Assembly: GCA_006226595.1 (NCBI GenBank)
Contig: SBGP01000010.1
Location: 62,001-126,000, forward strand
Length of the DNA stretch: 64,000 bases
Direction: 5' to 3'
DNA from: Deltaproteobacteria bacterium
GTDB taxonomy: Bacteria; Myxococcota_A; UBA796; GCA-2862545
A program made the translations under genes and the position numbers. Below, in pieces: positions 1-7,461 of the stretch. The notes under the pieces were generated by a model, which saw only the letters and a program-made list of their open reading frames with translations, searched no databases and was not told the DNA's origin. Position 1 is the stretch's first letter; the number at the start of each line of letters is the position of its first letter.

Positions 1-3
1 CGG

Positions 4-1080
4 CTACGGCGCGCGCAGCGCATCCATCTCCGCCTCGACCTCGGCCAGGGCCTCGGCGATGGACGGGTCATCGGGCTTCGCGCGCTGTTCCTCGCGAAGG
101 GCCGCGGACTCCGCGGCGAGCGCGGACAGCTCCTGGACTCGGCGCTCCTTGGCGAGCAAGCGGGCGAACAGATCGCGCTCGGCGGCGGTGCCGGCGTCAC
201 TCGTCAGGCCCTCGAGGGCGGCGAGCGTCTCTCCCGCCGGCAGCGACAGGCGCGGCACGTTCAGGTCGTCCGGGGCGCGCACACCCTTGAGCGCGGCATC
301 GAGCATCAGGTCGAGCGCCCGCTCGGGATCGACGTCCATGTCGATCACCTCCACGTCGAGGGTGAGCTCGTACACCTCGTCCGGGTCGAGCTGCAGCGGT
401 TCGGCGGGCAGCGCAGGCAGGCAGGCGCGGCGGGCGTCCTTCTCACAGTAGGCGAGGAGCGAGCACGGCTTGTCCGCCTTGACGCCGATGAGCTCGGCCC
501 GCCCGTCGGCATCGGTGACCTCGGTTGCGCCACAGCCCGCGACCCGCAGCCCCTGGAGCGGCTTGCCATGCTGGTCGAGCGCAGTGACGACGATCTCGCC
601 CCGCAGGATGGGCTCCACGGTACAGGTGGCGACCTGACCTGCCGTCGTCGCCTGCCAGCTCACGTAGAACAGGTGCTCGAACTCCGGGTCCTCCGGCTCG
701 CCCCCCGGCACCCGCATCTCGACGACACGCGTGCCGACGAAGGTGTCGACCACATCCGAGTACCAGCCCTCCTCGATCGCCGGCATCCACCGACCGGTGA
801 GCGACAGCCCATCGTAGGCCTCGCCGACGTAGCACCGCAGCGGCACAAGCCCGAGAGCCGCACCAAGCTCGGCATGGGCCGCGGCGAAGCTCTCCTCGTC
901 CGGTGGCGTGTCCGGGAGCACGTCGGGCGGAACCCAGCGCTCGGGCAGGACCACCTCGTCGACCGGCGCGACCACCGGCTCCGGGGCGGGCGTCCCCTTC
1001 GGCGGCGCCTGCAGCGTCCACAGCGCCAGGCCCGCGCCCAGCGCCACCGCGACTGCCACTCCCACGACCGCGCGTCGCAT
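4..1080 (-). CDS. Membrane-anchored or secreted protein of unknown function
   Basis: Encodes 358 residues. An N-terminal hydrophobic segment (about residues 3-22, after MRR) reads as a signal peptide or signal anchor and is followed by a Pro-rich linker. Residues about 165-210 resemble a carboxypeptidase-regulatory/Ig-like fold (GEIVVTALDQHGKPLQG followed by DADGRAEL). The last 60 residues are Glu/Ala/Arg-rich and probably form a coiled coil. The ATG at 1080 has GGAGAGG upstream, and a TAGGCT box lies about 30 nt before it. It is divergent from the nitronate monooxygenase gene with a gap of 73 nt. No catalytic motif was recognised; a surface or periplasmic structural role is a guess. Confidence 0.75.
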   Translation of the reverse strand: MRRAVVGVAVAVALGAGLALWTLQAPPKGTPAPEPVVAPVDEVVLPERWVPPDVLPDTPPDEESFAAAHAELGAALGLVPLRCYVGEAYDGLSLTGRWMPAIEEGWYSDVVDTFVGTRVVEMRVPGGEPEDPEFEHLFYVSWQATTAGQVATCTVEPILRGEIVVTALDQHGKPLQGLRVAGCGATEVTDADGRAELIGVKADKPCSLLAYCEKDARRACLPALPAEPLQLDPDEVYELTLDVEVIDMDVDPERALDLMLDAALKGVRAPDDLNVPRLSLPAGETLAALEGLTSDAGTAAERDLFARLLAKERRVQELSALAAESAALREEQRAKPDDPSIAEALAEVEAEMDALRAP

Positions 1081-1130
1081 CTTCGTGCACCTCTCCGGGA
1101 CAAGAGCCTACACGCTGCGCGGGTCGGGGT

Positions 1131-1136
1131 TAGCCG
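1131..1136 (+). promoter_or_regulatory. Candidate -10 box (TAGCCG), short-leader class
   Basis: Sits 23 nt upstream of the ATG at 1154, with GGAGG between. It fits the recurring local pattern of a TA-containing box 20-27 nt before starts that carry a Shine-Dalgarno. A close parallel (GTTAGCC followed by GGAGG) occurs before the DUF4920 gene at 53043. No clear -35 was seen. Confidence 0.35.
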
Positions 1137-1153
1137 AAGCTTCCGGAGGTTCG

Positions 1154-2047
1154 ATGTCCGCGTTCTCGACGCCCTTGTCCCGCAAGCTCGGCCTGACCTA
1201 CCCGCTGGTCGCCGCCCCGATGTTCATCATCTCGAACAAGGAGATGCTGCTCGCGTGCGCCGAAGCCGGCATCCTCGGCGCGATGCCGTCGCTGAACCAG
1301 CGAACCAGCGAGGGCCTGCGCGCCGACCTCGAGTGGGTCCGCAGCCGCACGGACAAGCCCTTCGCGATCAACCTCACCATCGGCCTGACCAACCCCGAGC
1401 GGCGCGAAGCCGACGTGCAGGCCTGCCTCGACTTCGAGGTGCCGGTGATGATCACGTCGTACGGCAACCCGACCGAGATCGTGCAGCGCGCCCACGAGAA
1501 GGGCATCACCGTGTTCCACGACGTCATCCGTCTCGACCATGCGCTCAAGGCCCAGAAGGCCGGTGTCGACGCGATCATCGGCGTCTCCCAGGGCGCTGGC
1601 GGTCACGCGGGCACCATCAACCCCTACGCCCTCATCCCCTACCTGCGCGCGAACCTGAACGTGCCGGTCATCGGTGCCGGCTGCATCAGCGGCGGGGAGC
1701 AGGTGGCGGCCGCACTCGCCCTCGGTGCCGAGCTCGCGTACATGGGCACCCGCTTCATCGCGAGCAGCGAGTGTGCCGCGCCGCAGGCGTACAAGCAGAT
1801 GGTCGTCGACAGCACCCACGACGACATCGTGTACACCGACCAGATCTCCGGCGTGCACGCGAACTTCCTCAAGCAGACCATCCCCGACTCCTTCGAGGCC
1901 GGCGGCCACGACGCCGCGCGGCGCTGGGTGGACATCTGGAGCGCCGGTCAGGGCGTCGACACCATCCACGACATCAAGCCCATCGGCGAGATCGTCGAGG
2001 ACATCGTCCGCGAGTACCACGACGCGGTGAAGCGACTGGCGGGATGA
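1154..2047 (+). CDS. Nitronate monooxygenase / 2-nitropropane dioxygenase family
   Basis: 297 residues with the FMN-binding TIM-barrel features of the family. 'PLVAAPMFIISN' lies at the N-terminus, 'GVSQGAGGHAG' holds the phosphate-binding and catalytic His region, and 'VIGAGCISGGEQVAAALALG' and 'AYMGTRF' follow. Family members oxidise alkyl nitronates with FMN and O2; many homologues act on other substrates, so the substrate is open. The ATG at 1154 was chosen because GGAGGT lies 4 nt upstream and homology starts at 'PLSRKLGLTYPLVAAPM'; longer in-frame extensions show no homology. Its TGA overlaps the next ATG (ATGA), so the two genes are probably co-translated. Confidence 0.9.
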   Translation: MSAFSTPLSRKLGLTYPLVAAPMFIISNKEMLLACAEAGILGAMPSLNQRTSEGLRADLEWVRSRTDKPFAINLTIGLTNPERREADVQACLDFEVPVMITSYGNPTEIVQRAHEKGITVFHDVIRLDHALKAQKAGVDAIIGVSQGAGGHAGTINPYALIPYLRANLNVPVIGAGCISGGEQVAAALALGAELAYMGTRFIASSECAAPQAYKQMVVDSTHDDIVYTDQISGVHANFLKQTIPDSFEAGGHDAARRWVDIWSAGQGVDTIHDIKPIGEIVEDIVREYHDAVKRLAG

Positions 2048-2742
2048 GCGACCCTCACAGCACCGAACACCACCGCTCCCACCGCACCGGCTGGCTGCGC
2101 GCGGCCGTCCTCGGGGCGAACGACGGGCTCGTGTCCACCGCGAGCCTGGTCGTCGGCGTGGCCGCAGCTTCCGGCGGAAGCCGAGAGGTGCTCGTGGCCG
2201 GGGTCGCCGGACTCGTCGCCGGCGCGATGTCGATGGCGGCGGGCGAGTACGTGTCCGTGTCCTCGCAGTCCGACACCGAGCAGGCGGACCTCGCCATGGA
2301 GCGCGAGGCCCTCGCCACGCACCCGAAGGACGAGCTCGAGGAGCTGGCGCAGATCTATGTCGCGCGGGGGGTCGAGCCCGCCACCGCGCGTCAGGTCGCG
2401 GAACAGCTCACCGCGCACGACGCCCTCGAGGCCCATGCCCGCGAGGAGCTCGGCATCACGGAGATGACCGCGGCAAACCCGATGCAGGCGGCCATCACGT
2501 CCGCGTTGACCTTCGCGGTCGGCGCGGCCCTGCCCCTCGGCGTCGCCCTGGCCTCCCCCGACGAGCTGCGCCTGGTCGCGGTCCCCGGCGCGACCATCCT
2601 CTTCCTCGCCATCCTCGGCGCCCTGGGCGCCTACGCGGGAGGCGCGCCGCCGCTCAAGCCGATGACCCGCGTGGTCGTGTGGGGAACCCTCGCCATGGCC
2701 ATCACCGCCGGAGTCGGCGTGCTCTTCGGCGTCGCGGCCTGA
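2044..2742 (+). CDS. VIT1/CCC1 family transporter
   Basis: 232 residues. The family signature is intact: 'GANDGLVSTASLVVGVAAAS' in the first membrane helix, then 'AGAMSMAAGEYVSVSSQSD' and 'EQADLAMEREA', a cytosolic helical region (residues about 75-145) that binds metal in characterised members, and three C-terminal membrane helices. Characterised homologues move Fe(II) or Mn(II) out of the cytosol. The start ATG overlaps the stop of the upstream gene. The TGA ends at 2742, directly abutting the stop of the convergent SDR gene, so no intergenic base remains. Confidence 0.9.
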   Translation: MSDPHSTEHHRSHRTGWLRAAVLGANDGLVSTASLVVGVAAASGGSREVLVAGVAGLVAGAMSMAAGEYVSVSSQSDTEQADLAMEREALATHPKDELEELAQIYVARGVEPATARQVAEQLTAHDALEAHAREELGITEMTAANPMQAAITSALTFAVGAALPLGVALASPDELRLVAVPGATILFLAILGALGAYAGGAPPLKPMTRVVVWGTLAMAITAGVGVLFGVAA

Positions 2743-3693
2743 TCAGGCGCTGACCGGCGTGCCGTTGCCCACGGCCAGCATGCCGAAGTCGACTCCCGTG
2801 AGCTCGACGCTCTGGTCCCACAGCTGACGCTGCAGGTCGGTGTCGTGCGAGCGCTTGGAGGAGTCCACCTTCTTCGGGTAGCCGCGGAACTCGCCGAGCC
2901 CGCCAGGCCCGTAGTAGTCGCCGCCGACCACGTCGGGGTGGGTCGCCGCGTACAGCTGGGGCAGCGCGCCCATGTCGGCGGACTGGGCGAGAAGCTTGTT
3001 GCCGAGCGACATGATGCCGCCCATGAACTTGCTGCCGGCGACGCGCGGCGCGACGAACTGCAGGTCGGTGTCGGCGTAGCCGGGGTGTCCCGCGACCGCG
3101 ATCACCGGTGCCTGGGCCCGGGCCAGCCGCCGCTGGAGCTCGTAGGTGAACAGCAGGTTCGCGACCTTGGAGCGCGCGTAGGCATCCCAGTTCGAGTAGC
3201 CCGCGTCCGAGCGCAGATCGGTCATGTCCATCTGGCGCATGCGGTGGGCGTTGCTGGCGACCGACACGACCCGGGCCGCCGGTGCGGCGAGCAGCTTGCC
3301 GAGCAGCAATCCGGTGAGCGCGAAGTGACCGAGGTGGTTGGTGCCGATCTGCATCTCGAAACCGTCGGCGGTCTGGCGGTATGGGATCGCCATCACCCCG
3401 GCGTTGTTGATCAGCAGGTCCAGGTGGTCGATGTCGAAGCCAGAGGCGAAGGCCCGCACGGACGAGAGATCCGAGAGGTCGAGGGGCCGGACCTCGATGG
3501 ACGGCTCGCTCACGGCCTCTCGGATGCGTGCCTCGGCGGCTGCAGCCTTCTCGAGGTTGCGCGCGGCGATGATCACGTGGGCGCCCTTGCGGGCGAGCTC
3601 GCGCGCGGTAACCTCGCCGAGACCACCGTTTCCGCCAGTCACCACGACCACGCGTCCAGATTGATCGGGGATGTCAGCAGCCGTCCAGGGCAT
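2743..3693 (-). CDS. Short-chain dehydrogenase/reductase, retinol-dehydrogenase-like
   Basis: 316 residues with a complete classical SDR set: TGGNGGLG (19-26) for NAD(P), NNAG (96-99), Ser147, Tyr172 and Lys176. A C-terminal extension of about 130 residues is typical of the retinol-dehydrogenase/WWOX-like subgroup, whose members interconvert lipophilic aldehydes or ketones and alcohols. It is the last gene of the minus-strand run containing the ACP and the aminotransferase-acyl-ACP-reductase fusion, 95 nt downstream of it. A TACGCT box 26 nt before the ATG suggests it also has its own promoter. A role in reducing a fatty aldehyde or keto intermediate fits the context but is inferred. Confidence 0.88.
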   Translation of the reverse strand: MPWTAADIPDQSGRVVVVTGGNGGLGEVTARELARKGAHVIIAARNLEKAAAAEARIREAVSEPSIEVRPLDLSDLSSVRAFASGFDIDHLDLLINNAGVMAIPYRQTADGFEMQIGTNHLGHFALTGLLLGKLLAAPAARVVSVASNAHRMRQMDMTDLRSDAGYSNWDAYARSKVANLLFTYELQRRLARAQAPVIAVAGHPGYADTDLQFVAPRVAGSKFMGGIMSLGNKLLAQSADMGALPQLYAATHPDVVGGDYYGPGGLGEFRGYPKKVDSSKRSHDTDLQRQLWDQSVELTGVDFGMLAVGNGTPVSA

Positions 3694-3713
3694 GGGCCCT
3701 CCGTTCGGTCGCA

Positions 3714-3719
3714 AGCGTA
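3714..3719 (-). promoter_or_regulatory. Candidate -10 box (TACGCT) for the SDR gene
   Basis: Lies in the 95-nt gap between the fusion gene and the SDR, 26 nt before its ATG, with GGAGGG between. The same hexamer precedes the genes at 24536 and 52390 at 21 and 25 nt, which argues for a shared promoter element. Confidence 0.4.
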
Positions 3720-3788
3720 GCCCGGGAAGGTCGGGCGCGGCGTGTGCGTCGTGTGCCGAGATCGGCGCGGCACCGCGAGAGGCCGGAA

Positions 3789-6578
3789 CTACCGGCGGTT
3801 CTCGTCGATCTCGAATCCGGCGACCCGCGCCAGCTCGCGCACCTGGCGCACGCGAGCCGCGTTGAGGTCGCCACAGGAGAAGTTTTCGCGCACGCCAGAC
3901 ACGCCGAGGAGCAGGGTCTCGGCGAGGCAGCCGTACAGTTCGCCCGGTCGCAGGCTCATGCCGTCGAAGGCGAGCTGCTGACCGAGGGGCGCGCGGACCA
4001 TGCCCCCGCGGAGCACCACCGCGTCGGGGCGGCACAGGTCGACGGCCGGCGCGACGTCGGTGGGAACGGCCACGTCGACGACCACCGTCGGCGCCATGCT
4101 GATGTGCTCGGGCAGGATCACCGGGCGCGGGGCGTTGGTCGCCGAGAGCACCATGTTGCAGCTCGGGAGCGCGCTCATGTCGTCGATGCGCACGGGGGCG
4201 GCATCCCCGAGGCGCTCGTTCACCGCGTCGACCAGCTGGTCCTCGGGCACGTCGAGGAAGTCCGCCATCACCCTGGCGATGCCGCGGTCGTGGCCCTCGC
4301 GGGCCCGGGCCTGAGCCGACGCGTAGATGCGCGCGACGACCCGGTCCAGACGCCGGGACCGACGCTGGCGACCGACGAGCACGATCTCGTCGACCTCGTC
4401 GGCGGCCACGTCCGCGAGCACCGCGCCGATGTTGCCAGCGGCGCCGACGATGCCCATGCGGCGGTGCTCCAGACCGAGACGCTCGGCGGCGAGGCGCGCC
4501 GCTTCGAGGCCCGCGGCCGCGGTGAGGCTGTTGCCGGAGGTGACGTTGAGGTCCGGGTTCACCACCTCGCGGCAGTTGCCCGTGAGGATCGACGTGTAGC
4601 CGCCGAAGCCGAGCAGGCTGCACCCCAGGCGACGCGCGGTCTCGACACCCTGGTGGATGAGCTCGAGGATCCAGTCGTTGCCGGCGCGCAGGCTCTCCAT
4701 GGCCTGATCCGGGGTGAACGGGATGCCGATGACGGTCACGGTGACCGCCTGCCCCGTCGCGGACTGCAGGGTGTTGCGCGCGACGACGAACGGGTCGATG
4801 GCGCCCTCGGTGCGCGCGAGGAAGGCCTCGCAGTCGCGCTTCGAGAAGGGCGACAGGCTCTTGTCCCAGGTCTTGAGCCCCTCCGGCTCGAGGAAGTGCG
4901 CCAGGAAGCCGACGTGCGTCTGGCCGGGCGGCACCGGGGGAATCGGGGTCGGCGCTGGCTGCTCCACCCGCTTCGCGGCCTGTCCGGTGCGGCCCACGAG
5001 GCAGCGACTCAGGGTCCACGCGTCCGAGTGGCGCATCGCTTCGAGCGCCTCGCCCAGGGCGGCGCAGAACCGGTCGAGGTCCGCCTCCGCGATGAACGCC
5101 GAGGGCTGCAGGCGCAGGGTCGTGCGCGCCGAGAGCGTGGAGGTCACCCGCACTCCGTGCTCGCGGAGCAGGAAGCCCGCGACGAGGTACGCGAGGGTGT
5201 CCTGCTCGGAGAGCACGCGCAGGAGCGCACTGTGGCTCCCCTCCTGGGTCGCGAGCTCGACGCCGACCATCAGCCCACGGCCCCGAACGTCGACGATCTG
5301 GTCCGGGTAGCGCGCACGCAGCGCGTCGAGCTTGTCGCGGAAGCGGGCGCCGAGGGTGGCACAGCGCGCCGGCACGTCCTCGTCGTCGAGCAGATCGAGG
5401 ACCTTGTTCGCGACCGCGCTGGAGAAGTGGTCCTCGGCGTAGGTCGAGGTGTGGGCGATGCCGAACTCGGGCTCGTACCGACGCGCGTCGACGAGCAGGG
5501 CCGAGATCTTCGCGAGGCCGCCGGACAGCGTCTTCGCGAGGGTCACGTAGTCGGGCACGACCCCGGAGGGCTCGCTGGCGAGGAAGGTGCCCGTGCGCCC
5601 CATGCCGCACTGGATCTCGTCGAAGACCAGCGGGAACGCCCCGGCATCGGCCGCGTCGCGCAGCGCGCTCAGATAGTCGGCGCCGATCTCGACCACGCCG
5701 CCCTCTCCCTGGATGGGCTCGACGATGGCCATGCACACGTTGACGAAGGCGCGCTCGACGAGCACGACCTCCCCGCCCTCGATCGCGAGGGTGCGGTAGG
5801 CAATGGTCGCGTCCTCGACGGCCTCGGCGAGAGCATCCACGTCCTCTCGGGGCAGGAACACGCTCCGCGGCCCGACCCGGGTCCACGGCATGCGGAAGCT
5901 CGCGTTGTGCGTGAGCTGCACGGAGCCGAGCGTCTTGCCGTGGAAGGCGCCCTCGAGCGCGAAGAACACCGGGCGCTGCTCGAGCAGCTCGAGGACCCCG
6001 CGCGACACGCGCATGAGCAGCTCGGACAGCGTCGGGATCTGCTCGACCCCGAAGGCGCGCGCCGCTTGCTTGAACAAGCGCGGAGGCAGGCGCACCCGCT
6101 GCTCGAGCAGCCCGAGCTGGATGGCGTCGCGCGTGCGCTGGAGCTCGGTGAGCACGCCCTCGGCGCGGTTTCTCCGCTCGAGCTCGGCGTGCTTCATCGC
6201 CGCCTCGACAGCCTCGGTGCCCGAGTTCGCGAGGGTGACGACGTACTCCTGGCCCGTGGTGCGGCCGACCCGCTCCGAGAGCCGCTGCGCGAGCACACCT
6301 GCTTCGCCGCGACCGCTACCCTGGGCGTGGAACGGCCTCCCGCTCGCGAGCACGTCCTGGGCGACGGCGACCAGCTGCGGGTGGTTGTGGCCCAGCAGGG
6401 ACGCGCCGAAGCCGCCGACCATGTCGAGCACCTCGACCTCGGCGCCGGACTCGTCGCGGTACCAGACACGGTCCCCGGACGCCCGGTGGTACTCGACGTC
6501 CAGCCCCACCGCGCGCAGGCGGCTCATCAGGGAGGGCTTGACGAAGTCCCCGTAGGCATCGAGGCGCGCGTCCCCCAT
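3789..6578 (-). CDS. Fusion of class III aminotransferase with long-chain acyl-ACP reductase (AAR-like)
   Basis: 929 residues in one frame. Residues 1-515 are a class III PLP aminotransferase: 'ANSGTEAVEAAMKH', 'EGAFHGKTLGSV', Asp320 in 'VFDEIQCGMGRTG' and the PLP lysine Lys349 in 'LAKTLSGGL'. About 55 extra residues (135-200) lie between two conserved motifs compared with usual family members. A Pro-rich linker (539-552) leads to residues 553-929, which match cyanobacterial acyl-ACP reductase: 'LGFGGYTSI' (656-664), Rossmann glycines 'GIVGAAGNIGAV' (709-720), Cys884 in 'YGCLAETLLL' at the position of the catalytic cysteine, and the ending 'NFSCGDLN'. Such reductases make fatty aldehydes from acyl-ACP; the attached transaminase could aminate the aldehyde. 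The start overlaps the ACP stop (ATGA). Confidence 0.88.
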   Translation of the reverse strand: MGDARLDAYGDFVKPSLMSRLRAVGLDVEYHRASGDRVWYRDESGAEVEVLDMVGGFGASLLGHNHPQLVAVAQDVLASGRPFHAQGSGRGEAGVLAQRLSERVGRTTGQEYVVTLANSGTEAVEAAMKHAELERRNRAEGVLTELQRTRDAIQLGLLEQRVRLPPRLFKQAARAFGVEQIPTLSELLMRVSRGVLELLEQRPVFFALEGAFHGKTLGSVQLTHNASFRMPWTRVGPRSVFLPREDVDALAEAVEDATIAYRTLAIEGGEVVLVERAFVNVCMAIVEPIQGEGGVVEIGADYLSALRDAADAGAFPLVFDEIQCGMGRTGTFLASEPSGVVPDYVTLAKTLSGGLAKISALLVDARRYEPEFGIAHTSTYAEDHFSSAVANKVLDLLDDEDVPARCATLGARFRDKLDALRARYPDQIVDVRGRGLMVGVELATQEGSHSALLRVLSEQDTLAYLVAGFLLREHGVRVTSTLSARTTLRLQPSAFIAEADLDRFCAALGEALEAMRHSDAWTLSRCLVGRTGQAAKRVEQPAPTPIPPVPPGQTHVGFLAHFLEPEGLKTWDKSLSPFSKRDCEAFLARTEGAIDPFVVARNTLQSATGQAVTVTVIGIPFTPDQAMESLRAGNDWILELIHQGVETARRLGCSLLGFGGYTSILTGNCREVVNPDLNVTSGNSLTAAAGLEAARLAAERLGLEHRRMGIVGAAGNIGAVLADVAADEVDEIVLVGRQRRSRRLDRVVARIYASAQARAREGHDRGIARVMADFLDVPEDQLVDAVNERLGDAAPVRIDDMSALPSCNMVLSATNAPRPVILPEHISMAPTVVVDVAVPTDVAPAVDLCRPDAVVLRGGMVRAPLGQQLAFDGMSLRPGELYGCLAETLLLGVSGVRENFSCGDLNAARVRQVRELARVAGFEIDENRR

Positions 6579-6817
6579 CAGACCTTCCGGGAGACGTAGT
6601 CGATGAGGTCGCGGGTCGTCTTCACGCGGGCGAGGGCCGGGTCCTGCTCGTCGAGCTCGATGTCGTACTCCTCTTCGACGGCGATCATCAGGTCGACGAG
6701 GCGCACCGAGTCGAGGCCCAGACCGACCAACTTCGCGTCGTCCGACACGGTGTCGACCTCGATGCCGCAGACCTCTGCCACCTGCTCCTTGAGAAAGGAC
6801 GCGAGTTCACTGCTCAT
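6578..6817 (-). CDS. Acyl carrier protein
   Basis: 79 residues, normal ACP length. Ser37 in 'GLGLDSVRLVDLMIAVEEEY' is the phosphopantetheine attachment site, and the flanking acidic helix II is typical. The ATG at 6817 is preceded by TTGGAG at normal spacing; an upstream ATG would add 45 Arg-rich, non-homologous residues. It sits between the CarS-like gene and the aminotransferase-reductase fusion and is translationally coupled to the latter. This suggests a dedicated carrier that presents an acyl chain to the fused reductase, perhaps loaded by the fatty-acyl-AMP ligase encoded at 9324-11252. Confidence 0.93.
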   Translation of the reverse strand: MSSELASFLKEQVAEVCGIEVDTVSDDAKLVGLGLDSVRLVDLMIAVEEEYDIELDEQDPALARVKTTRDLIDYVSRKV

Positions 6818-6855
6818 GGTCACGCTCCAAAGCGGGCGCGCCTGATAACGCGCGG

Positions 6856-7461
6856 TCAGAGGTTCTTGCGTACCTTCGCACGGTACAACGCGAAGTTGAT
6901 CGCGAGGTGCACCCCGGTGAGCACCACGGAGCCCAGCGCCACCGCACTCCACGAGATGCCGTAGGCGAGCTTCGCGAGCAGCAGGGCCGCGACGACACTG
7001 TCGCCCTGGTCGACCACGAAGAACAGGGCGCCGACGAAGCCCGAGCCGACCTTGCCGGGGGTGATGTCAAGCTGACGCTTGGTGAACGAGTTCGGCAGCT
7101 CGCCCAGCGCGTAGCCGAGCCCCATCACGCCGTGAACCAGCCCGTAGCCGAGCACGAGTGCGAGTGGGCCCTCTGCGCCGCCGCCGGCCGCGCGAAAGTC
7201 GACGAGGGTGCCGCCCTCGAGGGCCGAGCCGGCGAGCAGGCCGAGGATCGCGCCGAACAGGGCGGACGCACCGATCATCCACACGACGCCGCGCCAGGTC
7301 TTGTTCTCGCCGAACAGCCGCTGTCCGCGGAAGGTCAGCCCGCCGTCGAGCGGCTTTTTCAGCCCCGGCGCGAGATCCCGTTTCACCACGACCATATGAA
7401 GGATGCCGGCGAAGACCACCGGAAGCGAGAAATACAGGACCTGGCCGAGGAGAACGAGCAT
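6856..7461 (-). CDS. CDP-archaeol-synthase-like (CarS/DUF46) integral membrane protein
   Basis: 201 residues with about five membrane helices. The CarS family signature is visible: 'PLDGG' (37-41), then 'LFGENKTWRG' (49-58), and later 'LGELPNSFTKRQLDI' and 'VVDQGDS', which correspond to the metal- and nucleotide-binding part of CDP-alcohol-forming enzymes. Archaeal CarS transfers CMP from CTP to unsaturated archaetidic acid; the substrate of bacterial homologues is unknown. It is the first gene of the minus-strand lipid operon. Its start codon overlaps that of the divergent amidohydrolase gene (CATG at 7459-7462). There is no Shine-Dalgarno; a TATGAC box 15 nt upstream suggests a leaderless message. 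Confidence 0.8.
   Translation of the reverse strand: MLVLLGQVLYFSLPVVFAGILHMVVVKRDLAPGLKKPLDGGLTFRGQRLFGENKTWRGVVWMIGASALFGAILGLLAGSALEGGTLVDFRAAGGGAEGPLALVLGYGLVHGVMGLGYALGELPNSFTKRQLDITPGKVGSGFVGALFFVVDQGDSVVAALLLAKLAYGISWSAVALGSVVLTGVHLAINFALYRAKVRKNL

Noticed and set aside
3744-6599. A 951-codon plus-strand frame opposite the aminotransferase-reductase fusion
   Set aside because: Low-complexity composition and no homology; the minus-strand frame carries all catalytic motifs.
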